From positions 266,078 through 330,077 of the forward strand of contig NZ_QAOG01000006.1 in assembly GCF_003050705.1 (NCBI RefSeq): a DNA stretch of 64,000 nt, read 5' to 3'. This document shows, in pieces, positions 43,390-52,894 of this stretch. The first letter of the stretch is position 1. The number at the start of each line of letters is the position of its first letter. The position numbers and the translations under genes are program-made. The DNA is from Sphingomonas aurantiaca. GTDB lineage: Bacteria; Pseudomonadota; Alphaproteobacteria; Sphingomonadales; Sphingomonadaceae. The notes beneath the pieces were generated by a model. The model did not search any database, had not been told where the DNA came from, and saw nothing but the letters and a program-made list of their open reading frames with translations.

Positions 43390-45206
43390 CCCCGCGGCTG
43401 CTAGGTATGGCGGCGGTCGCGCTGACGACCTCCGCCACGCAAGCCCCGCCCGCCCCGATCCGCATCGACCAGGTCGGGTTCGAGACGCGCGGTCCCAAGA
43501 TCGCGGTCCTGCCATCCATGCAGGCGAGCCCGCTTGCGTGGACGCTCACCGATGCGCGCGGCGCCGTCGTCGCGTCGGGCCGGACGATCCCGGCAGGACC
43601 GGACTCCGCCTCAGGCGAAAGCGTCCACCGGATCGACTTCGGCGCATTCCGGATGCCCGGTACCGGCTATCACCTCCATGTCGGAGCGACCGCCAGCCAC
43701 GCCTTCGCGATCGCCGACCGACCGTTCGCGCCGCTCGCGACCGCGGCGATGGCCTTCTTCTATCAACAGCGCAGCGGCGTACCGATCCTCCCCGCCTTCC
43801 TCGAACGCGAGGACCTTGCGCGCCCCGCCGGCCACGCCCCCGACATCGCCACCTGTTTCGCCGGGCGCGATCAGAAGGGCGTCCAGTGGCCCGGATGCCC
43901 GTACCGGATCGACGCGACCGGCGGCTGGTACGACGCGGGCGACCACGGCAAATACGTCGTCAACGGTGGCGTCTCGACTTGGACCCTGCTCGATCTCCAC
44001 GAACGGCTTGCCGCGCTCGGTGACGCAAACGCGTTCGCCGACGGCCGCCTCGCGCTGCCCGAACACGCCAACCATGTCGACGACCTGCTCGACGAAGCGC
44101 GCATCGAAGTCGCGTTCCTCCTGTCGATGCAGATCCCCGAGGGCACGCGGCTCGCTGTCGCGCCCGATGCCGGCGTCGCAGGCAAGGCGATCACGCGGTT
44201 CGAGACGATCGACGCAAGCGGCCTCGTCCATACCAAGATCGCGGACGAGCACTGGACGACGATTCCGACTGCACCCGCCGACGATCGCCAGACCCGATTC
44301 CTTTACCCGCCGTCGACTGCGGCGACGCTCAACATGGCCGGCGTCGCCGCGCAGTGCGCGCGAATCTGGCGGACGATCGACCCCGCCTTCGCCACCCGCT
44401 GCCTCACCGCGGCACACCGCGGGTGGGCCGCTGCGCTCCGGTACCCCGCGCTGCTCACCAGTTCGGATTTCACCGGCAGCGGCGGCTATGGCGACCCGGA
44501 CGTCCGCGACGAATTCACCTTCGCGGCGGCCCAGCTCTACGCGACCACGCGCGAGCCATCGTTCCTCGATCGCCTGCGCGACGACCGCCTCTTCACCGAT
44601 CCAGGCACGGAGATAAGCTGGGGCTCGTTAAGGCTGGCCGGCGCGCTGACGCTGGCGACGCTGCCGGGCGGCATGCTGCCTGCCGACGATCGCGCCATGC
44701 TGCGCACCCGCATCGCTGCGCTCGCTGACGGCTTCGTCGCGGAGGGCAAACGCAGCGGCTACGGTATTCCGTTCGCCGGGACGAACTATCCCTGGGGCTC
44801 GAGCAGTTCGATCCTCAACCGGGCGATCGTACTCGGCGTCGCGTGGCAGATCGACCGCAAACCCGCCTATCGTGACGCCGTGGTGGCCAGCGTCGACTAT
44901 ATCGTCGGCCGCAACCCGCTCGACCGGTCCTACGTCACCGGCATCGGTACGCGTCCGATGCAGTACCCACACCACCGTTTCTGGGCTGCCGCGGCGGACC
45001 CGCGCTATCCCGCACCGCCGACCGGCGTCCTGTCCGGCGGCCCCAACTCCGCCGCCGCGCGCGAACTTGGGCCGATGAAGGGGTGTGCGCCGCAAACCTG
45101 CTGGATCGACGACTACCGCGCCTTCACGGTCAACGAGGTCGCGATCAACTGGAACGCCCCCCTGGTCTGGACGGCCGCGTTCCTAGACGCGACCCGCGCG
45201 CGCTAG
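43377..45206 (+). CDS. Glycoside hydrolase family 9 (endoglucanase/cellodextrinase type)
   Basis: A 609-residue protein. The start at 43377 lies 13 bases inside the GH3 gene; the open frame upstream of it is a shadow. A signal-like segment (LLGMAAVALTTSATQA) leads to an N-terminal Ig-like domain (IRIDQVGFETRGPKIAVL) and then the (alpha/alpha)6 barrel. Catalytic-site features are GGWYDAGDHGKYV with Asp186 and Asp189, and Glu587 in FTVNEVAINWNAP. It cleaves beta-1,4-glucosidic bonds. With the coupled GH3 it would convert glucan oligosaccharides to glucose. The stop overlaps the end of the convergent cupin gene by four bases. Confidence 0.93.
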   Translation: MRRLTPRLLGMAAVALTTSATQAPPAPIRIDQVGFETRGPKIAVLPSMQASPLAWTLTDARGAVVASGRTIPAGPDSASGESVHRIDFGAFRMPGTGYHLHVGATASHAFAIADRPFAPLATAAMAFFYQQRSGVPILPAFLEREDLARPAGHAPDIATCFAGRDQKGVQWPGCPYRIDATGGWYDAGDHGKYVVNGGVSTWTLLDLHERLAALGDANAFADGRLALPEHANHVDDLLDEARIEVAFLLSMQIPEGTRLAVAPDAGVAGKAITRFETIDASGLVHTKIADEHWTTIPTAPADDRQTRFLYPPSTAATLNMAGVAAQCARIWRTIDPAFATRCLTAAHRGWAAALRYPALLTSSDFTGSGGYGDPDVRDEFTFAAAQLYATTREPSFLDRLRDDRLFTDPGTEISWGSLRLAGALTLATLPGGMLPADDRAMLRTRIAALADGFVAEGKRSGYGIPFAGTNYPWGSSSSILNRAIVLGVAWQIDRKPAYRDAVVASVDYIVGRNPLDRSYVTGIGTRPMQYPHHRFWAAAADPRYPAPPTGVLSGGPNSAAARELGPMKGCAPQTCWIDDYRAFTVNEVAINWNAPLVWTAAFLDATRAR

Positions 45207-46219
45207 AGCCGCTCCAGGGTCCGCGCGAGATACCCGCGGATCGAGTCGGTCCGTTCCGGCGACGGTTCGCCGAGCACGCCGCGCATCGCCTCCGGCAGAT
45301 GCGCGGCTGCAGCCTTGGCCTCGTCACCGAAGACATATTGATCGAACCACCCCCGCACCGCCGCGCGCTCGCCCTCAGGCAAATCGCGGATCGCCAGGAT
45401 CGCGTGGATCAGCGCGGGGAACGGCGATGCCGCACCTCCCTGCCCCCACCAGTAATTGACCAGCACGTTGAACCGCCCGAGCGCCTTGACGTCATGCCAC
45501 CACATCGACGGGATGAAGATCGCGTCGCCCGGCTCCAGCACCGTCACCTGCATCTGCGCGCGCGCGTCCGCAAACCGGGGGTAGCGATCGAGATCGGGTG
45601 CTTCGAGATCGACGAGGCTGACCGGCTGGCCGGCGATCGTCACATCGAGCGGACCGACATAGAGATTGGGCCCCTGCTCAGGTGGAAACAGGCAGAACCG
45701 CCGCCGCCCCGCGACTACGACCGCGACGTTGCTCGACACGTCGTAATGCGTCGAGACGCGGCTCTCGTTGCCAAGCCATACGCGCGGCACCGCTTCGGGC
45801 GTAGGTAGCGGCAGGACGTTGGTCTCGGCCCACCCCGGCAGGAATTCACCCGCCGCGGCCGCCCCGGCATAGATCGCAGGCGCACCCGGCACACCCTGCA
45901 ACGCGATCAACTGGTCGACCAACGTCGGGATCGGGGCCTTGGCGCGCTCGAAATTGAAGCCGCTCAGATCGTCATTGTAGAAGAAACGGCCGCCAACGTC
46001 GCGCTGTGCGACCATCACGTCGGCAGAGCGCCCGCCGTCGAACGACACGATATGCTCGCCGATCGCGCGGTCGGAACTTTGCGCGGCACGCACCGCGGGC
46101 CAGTGCGCGGCCAATCCGCGCATGACCACGGGCCGGTAACCATGCGCGATTTCGGCTTCGAACCGCGCCGCATCGATCGCGCCGGTCTCGGCGACGGCGA
46201 GGCCGGGGATGTCACTCAT
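45203..46219 (-). CDS. Cupin-8/JmjC-like protein of TonB-receptor locus
   Basis: A 338-residue protein. The metal site is H-x-D in RVSTHYDVSSNVAVVVAG with a distal His in IPSMWWHDVKAL. The N-terminus has RPVVMRGLAAHWPAV, typical of cupin-8 proteins. The family (relatives are asparaginyl/lysyl hydroxylases) is regularly found beside TonB-dependent receptors and tryptophan-halogenase-like genes in Sphingomonas, Caulobacter and Xanthomonas. The function there is not established. It lies 39 bases downstream of the receptor gene and is probably co-transcribed with it. Confidence 0.85.
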   Translation of the reverse strand: MSDIPGLAVAETGAIDAARFEAEIAHGYRPVVMRGLAAHWPAVRAAQSSDRAIGEHIVSFDGGRSADVMVAQRDVGGRFFYNDDLSGFNFERAKAPIPTLVDQLIALQGVPGAPAIYAGAAAAGEFLPGWAETNVLPLPTPEAVPRVWLGNESRVSTHYDVSSNVAVVVAGRRRFCLFPPEQGPNLYVGPLDVTIAGQPVSLVDLEAPDLDRYPRFADARAQMQVTVLEPGDAIFIPSMWWHDVKALGRFNVLVNYWWGQGGAASPFPALIHAILAIRDLPEGERAAVRGWFDQYVFGDEAKAAAAHLPEAMRGVLGEPSPERTDSIRGYLARTLERL

Positions 46220-46258
46220 AGCGTGCGTGTAATCCCCGGCCTTCGGCCCTGCCAGACC

Positions 46259-49200
46259 TTAAAAGGTCATGCGTGCCGACAGCGTGTACGATCGGTCGTT
46301 CTTGAAGAAGCTGCGCGGCGCTTCGAGCCCCGCGCCGTTCAGCAGGAAGTTGGTCTTGGTCGTCTCGTCCAGCAGGTTCGATGCGGTCACGCCGAGCTTG
46401 AAATGCTCGTTCACCGTCACGAACGCCGAGGCGTCGAGCTGGCCGGTTGGCAGTGCATAGACCGGCAGGAACGGGAAGCAGCAATCGCGGTTCGTCAGCA
46501 GGAATTTCGAGCGCCAGCTATACGCGACACGTGCATAGAACGGACCCTTGTCGTAGAAACCGGCGACGTTAACCGTATGCTTCGACAGCCCCTGCAACGG
46601 CAAGTTGTCATAGAGACCGGCGACATCCTGCGGTGGGCGGCTACCGTCCGCGGCGCCATTGGCAGGCACCGGGTTGGGGATCTTGCCGGCCTTCACATAG
46701 GTGTAGTTCGCCTGCAGCCCTAGGCCACCGAGTGCGCCGGGCAGGAAGTCGAAAGTCTGCTGGTACGCGATTTCCGCACCCTTGATCCGCGACTTGCCGT
46801 TGACATTGGCGGGGCCGCTGACCTGCACGTCGAACGTCTGGCCATTGTTGGTCAGCGTGCGCGTGTAGCCGAGATTGTCGACGATGATGTTCGACAGCGT
46901 CTTGTGGAACAGAGTCGCGGTCAGCGAGCCAACCTTCGAGAAATACCACTCGCTGGTAAGGTCGAACTGGAGTGCCTCGACGGGACGCAGGAATGGGTTC
47001 CGGGACTGCGCGGCGAACTGGAAGTTGCCGGCCGTGTTGCCACCCGACGTGCCGACGCCGACATAGTTGCGCAGATCGCCGAAGTTCGGTCGCGAGATCG
47101 CCTTCGATCCGGCCGCACGGAACAGCAAGGTCGGGGTGACCTGAAGCTTCACGTTCGCGCTCGGCAACCAGAAGTTGAACTTCTGCTTGGCGATGTCTGG
47201 TGTCGACGATCCATTGGCATAAGCGAGGATCGCGGCTTGCTGGGCAGCCGGCACGGTGCAGATCGCGTTGATCGAACCCGATGTCGGCGGCACGTCGCGC
47301 TGCGATTGACAGAACCCGGCCAGCGTCGCCGGATAGGCGCCGCCATTGGGATTGGCGGGCAGATTGTTCGGATCGAAGATCGTGTTCTGCTGCGGGAAGG
47401 TGATCGCACCGTCCGAGCTGTCCTTGGTCCGTACGAAGCGCAGGCCGATATTGCCGGTCAGGCTCATGCCGTTGCCGAAATCCTCGACGCCGAAATCGGC
47501 CCGGGCATAGGCCGCCATGGTTTGCTCGCGGTTACGATACAACTCGCTCGGCAGGTATGCGCCGTCGATCAACGCGCTGCCATCCGACGTCTTGCGGTCC
47601 TCGGCTGGCGTATAGGTACCGCCCCCAAGCGTCGTGATCTTGCGCAACAAATCGGTGAACGCATCATGATCGCGCAGGATGTCGTCGGCGACGAACGTCG
47701 CGCTCGGCGGCGTGTTGGTCTTCCCGCGGAAGAAGTTGGTGAAATTATGCAAGCTTTGCTCGTCCTGAGCGAGCGCCGCATAGGTCACTGGGCCCTTGGC
47801 CGACCACGTCTCGGACAGATAGCCCCAGTTGTTGTAGTCGACCGACTTCACCAGCTGCTTGCGATCGGCATAGCGACCACCAACCCGCACGTTGCGCAGG
47901 AACGCGGTGTCGCTGACATCGAACTGCGCATCGCCGCGGAACGCCCACTCGTGACCCTTGTTGTCCTGACGGCCATTGAACGCGTCGCGGAAATAGATCG
48001 AGTTCGGGTTGGCGAAATAGCTTGTGGTTTCGAACCCAGGCGTGATCGACGTGATCTGCGGAACGCTGCCGCGCAGATCGATCGCGGTCTGGCTGAACGT
48101 CGCGGTATCGAGAATGTCGTCGCGAACCTTCACCTTCGACGTGGCGTATTGCCCGTCAAAGTTCAGGTGGAGGCGATCGATCGGCTCGAACTTGATGTTG
48201 AGCGACTGATCCTGCGAGATCGACTTCGAGAGGAAGTGCCGGTTGGATTCGGTCGTAAACACACCGTTTGGCGAAAACTGCGACAGCACGCCATAGCCGT
48301 TCGGGCCGTTGCCCTGCACCGCGCCGCTGCGCTTGCCCAGAGTCCCACTCGTGAAGACGCCGTTGTCGTCGTACGTAAAGTCCGATCCGCCGACCGGGAA
48401 CACCGTGTTGGCATCGCCGTAATAGACGTTCGGCTCGACGGTGTGCTCAAGCCAGTCGTCGGTCGACTCGGCGCGAACGAACTGCGCAGTGATGAGCAGG
48501 TTGCCCGACGCGGTCTCGTACTGCGCGGCGCCCGAATAGCCGATGCGCGTGCGATCGAAATCCTGCGTCCGCGAGCCTGCGCCCAGCGGTGCGTACACCA
48601 CGTTGCGACCCGCGGGCAGCGGGAAGGTATCGAACAGCGTCGACTGATACGGCGTACCCGCGTTCAGCACGCGACCTTCGCCGGCATCCTGGACGCCGTT
48701 GCCGTTCTTGTCGTCGTTGTAGCGCGGCAGCATCGACGAGATGAACACCGAGTCAGACCGGCTGTACAGCTTCTGATAGGTGCCGCTCGCCAGAATACCG
48801 AACCGGCCTGCGCTGCCGAGATCGAACTGCTTGGAGACGAGCCCGACGAACTGCGGCGCGCCGCGCTTCTCCAGATCGCCGAGGTTCATGCCCGCCGAGA
48901 GGAACAACAAGTCCTTCTTTGAATCGAATGGCTTGCGCGTGTTGATGTTGACGGTGCCGGCGATACCGCCCTCGACCAGATCTGCGGTGAGGTTCTTGAA
49001 GACCTCGACCGAGCCGACGATCTCCGCCGGAATGTCGTTGAAGCCGATCTCGCGGCCGCCGCCAGCGGCAAACGCGTCGCGGCCATTGAACTCGCCACGG
49101 ACATAGCTGAGGCCGCGGATCACGACGCCTGAGCCCTGCGCCGAGTAATGCGCGGAGTCGCTTGGGGCGGCGAAGCGGCTGATCGACACGCCCGGCACGC

Positions 49201-49642
49201 GCTGCAGCGCTTCGTTGACCGAGCGGTCGGGCAGCGCGCCGATGTCTTCGGCCGTGATCGCGTCGACGACGGTATCGGAGTTACGCTTGATGTTCTGCGC
49301 GTTGGCGAGGCTCTGACGGATGCCCGTAACGACGATCTCGCCGCGCTCGGTGTCCGGGGTGGGGTTGCCGGCATCCTGCGCCGCGCCCGACGTGCCGGTC
49401 GTGTTGCTCGCTGAACCGGGCGCCGTGCCCGCGGTCGCCGAGTCCAGGCTGGCAGAGCCAGACGTCGTGCTGGCGACGCCAGAGCCTGCCGGCGCCGGAA
49501 CGGCCTGTGGATCGGACGGGCCAGAATCGGCGACCTGCGCGAAGGCGGACGGCGCCATCACGGCGATCGCGATTATCGAAACGCTCGCGCCAAACAGACG
49601 CGTCGCGCGGGCGATCGCCCGCGATGATGCAACACCAGCCAT
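46259..49642 (-). CDS. TonB-dependent receptor (Xanthomonas/Caulobacter-type)
   Basis: A 1127-residue outer-membrane protein; the start at 49642 is chosen for its GGGGAAG site and signal peptide (SVSIIAIAVMAPSAFAQ), although the frame is open to 50137. A low-complexity Ser/Gly/Thr/Ala stretch follows, then the TonB box/plug region EIVVTGIRQSLANAQNIKRN and VNEALQRVPGVSISR, and a long barrel ending in SYTLSARMTF with the usual terminal Phe. It should take up an oligosaccharide with energy from TonB. Its position among glycoside hydrolases supports a glucan-derived or related ligand. Confidence 0.92.
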   Translation of the reverse strand: MAGVASSRAIARATRLFGASVSIIAIAVMAPSAFAQVADSGPSDPQAVPAPAGSGVASTTSGSASLDSATAGTAPGSASNTTGTSGAAQDAGNPTPDTERGEIVVTGIRQSLANAQNIKRNSDTVVDAITAEDIGALPDRSVNEALQRVPGVSISRFAAPSDSAHYSAQGSGVVIRGLSYVRGEFNGRDAFAAGGGREIGFNDIPAEIVGSVEVFKNLTADLVEGGIAGTVNINTRKPFDSKKDLLFLSAGMNLGDLEKRGAPQFVGLVSKQFDLGSAGRFGILASGTYQKLYSRSDSVFISSMLPRYNDDKNGNGVQDAGEGRVLNAGTPYQSTLFDTFPLPAGRNVVYAPLGAGSRTQDFDRTRIGYSGAAQYETASGNLLITAQFVRAESTDDWLEHTVEPNVYYGDANTVFPVGGSDFTYDDNGVFTSGTLGKRSGAVQGNGPNGYGVLSQFSPNGVFTTESNRHFLSKSISQDQSLNIKFEPIDRLHLNFDGQYATSKVKVRDDILDTATFSQTAIDLRGSVPQITSITPGFETTSYFANPNSIYFRDAFNGRQDNKGHEWAFRGDAQFDVSDTAFLRNVRVGGRYADRKQLVKSVDYNNWGYLSETWSAKGPVTYAALAQDEQSLHNFTNFFRGKTNTPPSATFVADDILRDHDAFTDLLRKITTLGGGTYTPAEDRKTSDGSALIDGAYLPSELYRNREQTMAAYARADFGVEDFGNGMSLTGNIGLRFVRTKDSSDGAITFPQQNTIFDPNNLPANPNGGAYPATLAGFCQSQRDVPPTSGSINAICTVPAAQQAAILAYANGSSTPDIAKQKFNFWLPSANVKLQVTPTLLFRAAGSKAISRPNFGDLRNYVGVGTSGGNTAGNFQFAAQSRNPFLRPVEALQFDLTSEWYFSKVGSLTATLFHKTLSNIIVDNLGYTRTLTNNGQTFDVQVSGPANVNGKSRIKGAEIAYQQTFDFLPGALGGLGLQANYTYVKAGKIPNPVPANGAADGSRPPQDVAGLYDNLPLQGLSKHTVNVAGFYDKGPFYARVAYSWRSKFLLTNRDCCFPFLPVYALPTGQLDASAFVTVNEHFKLGVTASNLLDETTKTNFLLNGAGLEAPRSFFKNDRSYTLSARMTF

Positions 49643-49904
49643 GATACTTCCCCAAACATCCTCAGCACGATCGCCGCTGCTCATCGAGCAGACGGTCTTG
49701 TCGCGCTTCCCCAGATCGACGAACGTCCATCGCCCGTCTTGCCAAGATGTTAGGCAGCAATATTTCGGATCACAAGTTGAATAAGACAATTTGAAATACA
49801 GATATGTCGGACACGTCCGATGTGTTGCCAAAGTGTAACAGGTTCGGAACGGCCCTAACGATAAGGGGCTGTGCAAAGCGGTGTGGCGCGAGGATGGAGG
49901 GCCA
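49643..49904. promoter_or_regulatory. Divergent regulatory region, receptor gene vs halogenase operon
   Basis: About 260 bases between the receptor (left) and the three flavoenzyme genes (right). It is AT-richer than its surroundings near 49745-49800. It holds the inverted repeat described at 49807-49820. GGAGGG just before 49905 is the ribosome binding site for the rightward gene. Confidence 0.45.
49807..49820. repeat. Inverted repeat TCGGAC-AC-GTCCGA in the divergent spacer
   Basis: Perfect six-base arms with a two-base centre, placed between two divergent transcription units, where a shared regulator would bind. Candidate operator; no known consensus is matched with confidence. Confidence 0.45.
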
Positions 49905-51425
49905 ATGGATATGCGCAAAACGCGGGTCGTCGTGGTGGGCGGCGGGACGGCTGGGTGGATGACGGCCGCGGCGCTTGTGCGGCTGTTGCCGGTCGCGTGC
50001 TCGGTCCATCTGGTCGAGTCGGCGGAGATCGGGATCGTCGGGGTCGGTGAGGCAACGCTGCCGCACATCCGTGCCTTCGTCGAACGCCTGGGCCTGGACG
50101 AGGCCGATTTCATGCGCGCCACGCATGCGACCTTCAAGCTCGGGATCGACTTCCGCGATTTCGGCGCGATCGGCGACAGCTACATTCACCCGTTCGGCAG
50201 TTTCGGCCGACCGCTCGACGATGTCGGCTTCCACCATTACTGGCTCCGCCTTGCCGCGGCAGGCCGCGCCGGGCCGATCGGCGACTATTCGGTCGCGGTC
50301 GCCGCCGCCAAGCGCCACCGCTTCGCCATCCCGGATGGCGCGCCCGACGATCTGGCCGCGAGCTTCGGTTATGCCTATCAGTTCGATGCGACGTTGTTCG
50401 GCCCCTATCTCCGCCATTTTGCCGAAGCCCACGGCGCGCGCCGGACCGAAGCGCGGATCGTGTCGGTCGACCGGGATCCGCTGAACGGCGACGTCCGCGC
50501 GCTCCGCCTGGACTCGGGCGAAGCGGTCGAGGGCGACCTTTTCGTCGATTGTTCGGGGTTCCGCAGCCTGCTGCTCGGCGACGCGATGGCCGAACCCTGG
50601 GAAGACTGGTCGCGCTGGCTGCCCTGCGACCGCGCCGTCGCGATGCCCTGCACCTCGCCGGACGGGCCGATCGAGCCTTATACGCGCGCGACCGCGAAAC
50701 CAGCCGGGTGGCAGTGGCGCATCCCGCTCCAGCACCGCGTTGGCAACGGCTATGTCTATTCGAGCGCGCATCTCTCGGACCAGGCCGCCGCCGATGCACT
50801 GGTCACCTCGGTCGAGGGCGCGCCGCTCGCCGATCCGCGAGTTCTCAAGTTCCGCGCCGGTCGCCGCCGCAACAGTTGGGTCGGCAACGTCGTCGCGATC
50901 GGCCTTGCGTCGGGGTTCCTCGAGCCGCTCGAATCGACGAGCATCTATCTCGCGCAGATGGCGATCACGCAACTGATCGAACTGTTCCCGCAGAATATAC
51001 GCGCTGACGGTATCGCCACGGCCGACCGGACCGAATTCAACCGCATGGTCGACATGGAATATGACCGCATCCGCGATTTCCTGATCCTGCATTATCACGC
51101 GACGACCCGCGACGATTCGGACTTCTGGAACCATGTCCGGACGATGGAGGTTCCGGCTACGCTCGCCGACAAGATCGAGCTGTTCCGCCAAGCTGGACGC
51201 GTGACGCAGTATAGTGAGGGGCTGTTCCTCGAACCGAGCTGGATCGCGGTCTATCTCGGACAGGGCATCGTGCCGCAAGCCTGGGACCAGCGTGCCGACC
51301 GTCCGGGCCTAGACGGTCTCGATCGCGCGATCGCCAGCCTGCGCGATCACGTTGCCGCCACGGCAACCGCGATGCCCGACCATGGCACGTTCATCGCACG
51401 CCGCAACGCGACGATCGCCGCATGA
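49905..51425 (+). CDS. Flavin-dependent tryptophan-halogenase family protein
   Basis: A 506-residue protein; the start at 49905 has GGAGG five bases upstream. FAD-binding GGGTAGWMTAAAL is at the N-terminus. Lys78 in ATHATFKLGIDF corresponds to the catalytic lysine of PrnA (K79), and WQWRIP at 269-274 is the WxWxIP motif of halogenases. Both active-site features are therefore kept. FLEPLESTSIYLAQ also matches the family. Such genes are common beside TonB receptors in sphingomonads with no proven substrate. The stop overlaps the next gene by ATGA. No flavin reductase is seen nearby. Confidence 0.85.
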   Translation: MDMRKTRVVVVGGGTAGWMTAAALVRLLPVACSVHLVESAEIGIVGVGEATLPHIRAFVERLGLDEADFMRATHATFKLGIDFRDFGAIGDSYIHPFGSFGRPLDDVGFHHYWLRLAAAGRAGPIGDYSVAVAAAKRHRFAIPDGAPDDLAASFGYAYQFDATLFGPYLRHFAEAHGARRTEARIVSVDRDPLNGDVRALRLDSGEAVEGDLFVDCSGFRSLLLGDAMAEPWEDWSRWLPCDRAVAMPCTSPDGPIEPYTRATAKPAGWQWRIPLQHRVGNGYVYSSAHLSDQAAADALVTSVEGAPLADPRVLKFRAGRRRNSWVGNVVAIGLASGFLEPLESTSIYLAQMAITQLIELFPQNIRADGIATADRTEFNRMVDMEYDRIRDFLILHYHATTRDDSDFWNHVRTMEVPATLADKIELFRQAGRVTQYSEGLFLEPSWIAVYLGQGIVPQAWDQRADRPGLDGLDRAIASLRDHVAATATAMPDHGTFIARRNATIAA

Positions 51426-52894
51426 CCGCCCGCCCGCCTATCCGCAGCATCGCGGTGCTCGGTGCCGGGATCGTCGGCCTGTCCGCGGCGATCGCGTTCG
51501 CGCGCGTGCTGCCCGGGCTCGCGGTGACAGTGATCGAGACCCCGGACGATCCGGCCGCACTGACCGACCATCTGGCAGGCACACTGCCTTCGATCGCCGA
51601 ATTTCATGACCGGATCGGCCTGCGCGAACGCGATCTGCTGGCGGCGGGGGCGACACACCGGCTAGGCACACGGCTGTCGGACTGGCGTGCCGACGGGGTG
51701 CCTTTGGTGCTGGCGCATGGCGAGCGCGGCGGTGCGATCGCGCCGGGTACGTTTCACCAGCATTGGCTGAACGCGCGCCGTGCCGGGAAGACCGCGGCGT
51801 TCGATGCGTTTTCGGTACCTGCGACGCTCGCTGCCGCGGACCGGTTCGTCCATCCGTCGGACGATCCGCGCTCGCCAATCTCGGGGTTTGGCTATGCGTG
51901 GCGGCTCGACCCGCCGCGCTACCGCGACCTCTTGCGAGCACTTGCCCGGCATATCGGGATCATCCCCGTTCCCGGCGTCTATGCCGGAGTGGAGCGCGGC
52001 AGCGACGGGCACGTTGCGACGCTCCTGCTCGCCGACGGTCGGTGCGTCGCAGCCGATCTGTACCTCGACTGTTCGGGCCCCGCCGCACCGTTGCGATCGG
52101 CGCTGGATACGCAGTGGGACGATTGGCGGCGCTGGCTGCCGGTCGATCGCCTGCTGCTCGGGGCCGCGCCGGCACGGGTCGCGACGCCAACCGATGACCG
52201 AATCGCGGTACCCGCAGGCTGGCGGTTCGTGCAACCGCTGCGCGACCGGACTCTCGTCGGGCTTGGCTACGCGGCCGATCAGACGTCCGATTCCAGCGCC
52301 CGCCGCGTATTGCCGGCCGGCGACACGGTCGTTCCGCTTGCACTGGGTGTCCGAGCCGAACCGTGGCGGCACAATGTCCTGGCACTGGGCGATGCCGCGG
52401 TCGTGCTCGATCCGCTGGCAGACGCCAATCTCCACCTCGCGCAGAGCGCTATTTTGCGCGCGATCGACCTGCTGCCGGGGCGGGACTGCGCGCCGACCGA
52501 ACTTGCCGAATATAACCAGCGCAGCCACCGCCAGGCGGCGCGTGTCCGGGATTTCCAGGCGGCGCATTATCTCCCGACCGGACGAACGCGCGGGCCGTTC
52601 TGGAAAAGCATCGCGCGCCTGCCGCGGCCCGACAGCCTGGCGCACACGCTCGAGCAATTCGCGCATCGCGGGCGCCTACCATTCTACGAGGACGAGAGTT
52701 TCGACAAGGACGACTGGCACGGGCTGTTGCTGGGGCTCGGCATGATCCCCCGGATCGCCGATCCGATCGCGTCCGCCAGCCCGCCTGAGCTGATCGCAGC
52801 GACGCTCAAGCAGCTTGCCGACGCGACCGCGGCGCTGCCTGCGCGCCTGCCCCCCTACCCCGCCTATCTCGCACAACTGGAGCGTGGCCGATGA
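51422..52894 (+). CDS. Degenerate tryptophan-halogenase-family flavoprotein
   Basis: A 490-residue paralogue of its two neighbours. The FAD loop is reduced to AVLGAGIVGLSAAIA. The catalytic lysine position is Arg80 (ATHRLGTRL) and the WxWxIP motif has become WRFVQP, so the two halogenase hallmarks are lost. The fold is otherwise full length, with LYLDCSGPAAPLR and ALGDAAVVLDPLADANLHLA. It is coupled by ATGA on both sides, so it is translated with intact relatives. Likely roles are a partner subunit or another flavin activity; halogenation is unlikely. Confidence 0.82.
   Translation: MTARPPIRSIAVLGAGIVGLSAAIAFARVLPGLAVTVIETPDDPAALTDHLAGTLPSIAEFHDRIGLRERDLLAAGATHRLGTRLSDWRADGVPLVLAHGERGGAIAPGTFHQHWLNARRAGKTAAFDAFSVPATLAAADRFVHPSDDPRSPISGFGYAWRLDPPRYRDLLRALARHIGIIPVPGVYAGVERGSDGHVATLLLADGRCVAADLYLDCSGPAAPLRSALDTQWDDWRRWLPVDRLLLGAAPARVATPTDDRIAVPAGWRFVQPLRDRTLVGLGYAADQTSDSSARRVLPAGDTVVPLALGVRAEPWRHNVLALGDAAVVLDPLADANLHLAQSAILRAIDLLPGRDCAPTELAEYNQRSHRQAARVRDFQAAHYLPTGRTRGPFWKSIARLPRPDSLAHTLEQFAHRGRLPFYEDESFDKDDWHGLLLGLGMIPRIADPIASASPPELIAATLKQLADATAALPARLPPYPAYLAQLERGR

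Noticed and set aside
40882..43515. 877-codon open frame antisense to the GH3 gene
   Set aside because: Shadow of the GH3 gene, which has a clear catalytic site and ribosome binding site.
46904..48922. 672-codon open frame opposite the TonB receptor
   Set aside because: Shadow; the receptor strand has signal peptide, plug and terminal Phe.
49770..51278. 502-codon open frame opposite the first halogenase
   Set aside because: Shadow; the sense strand keeps FAD and halogenase motifs.
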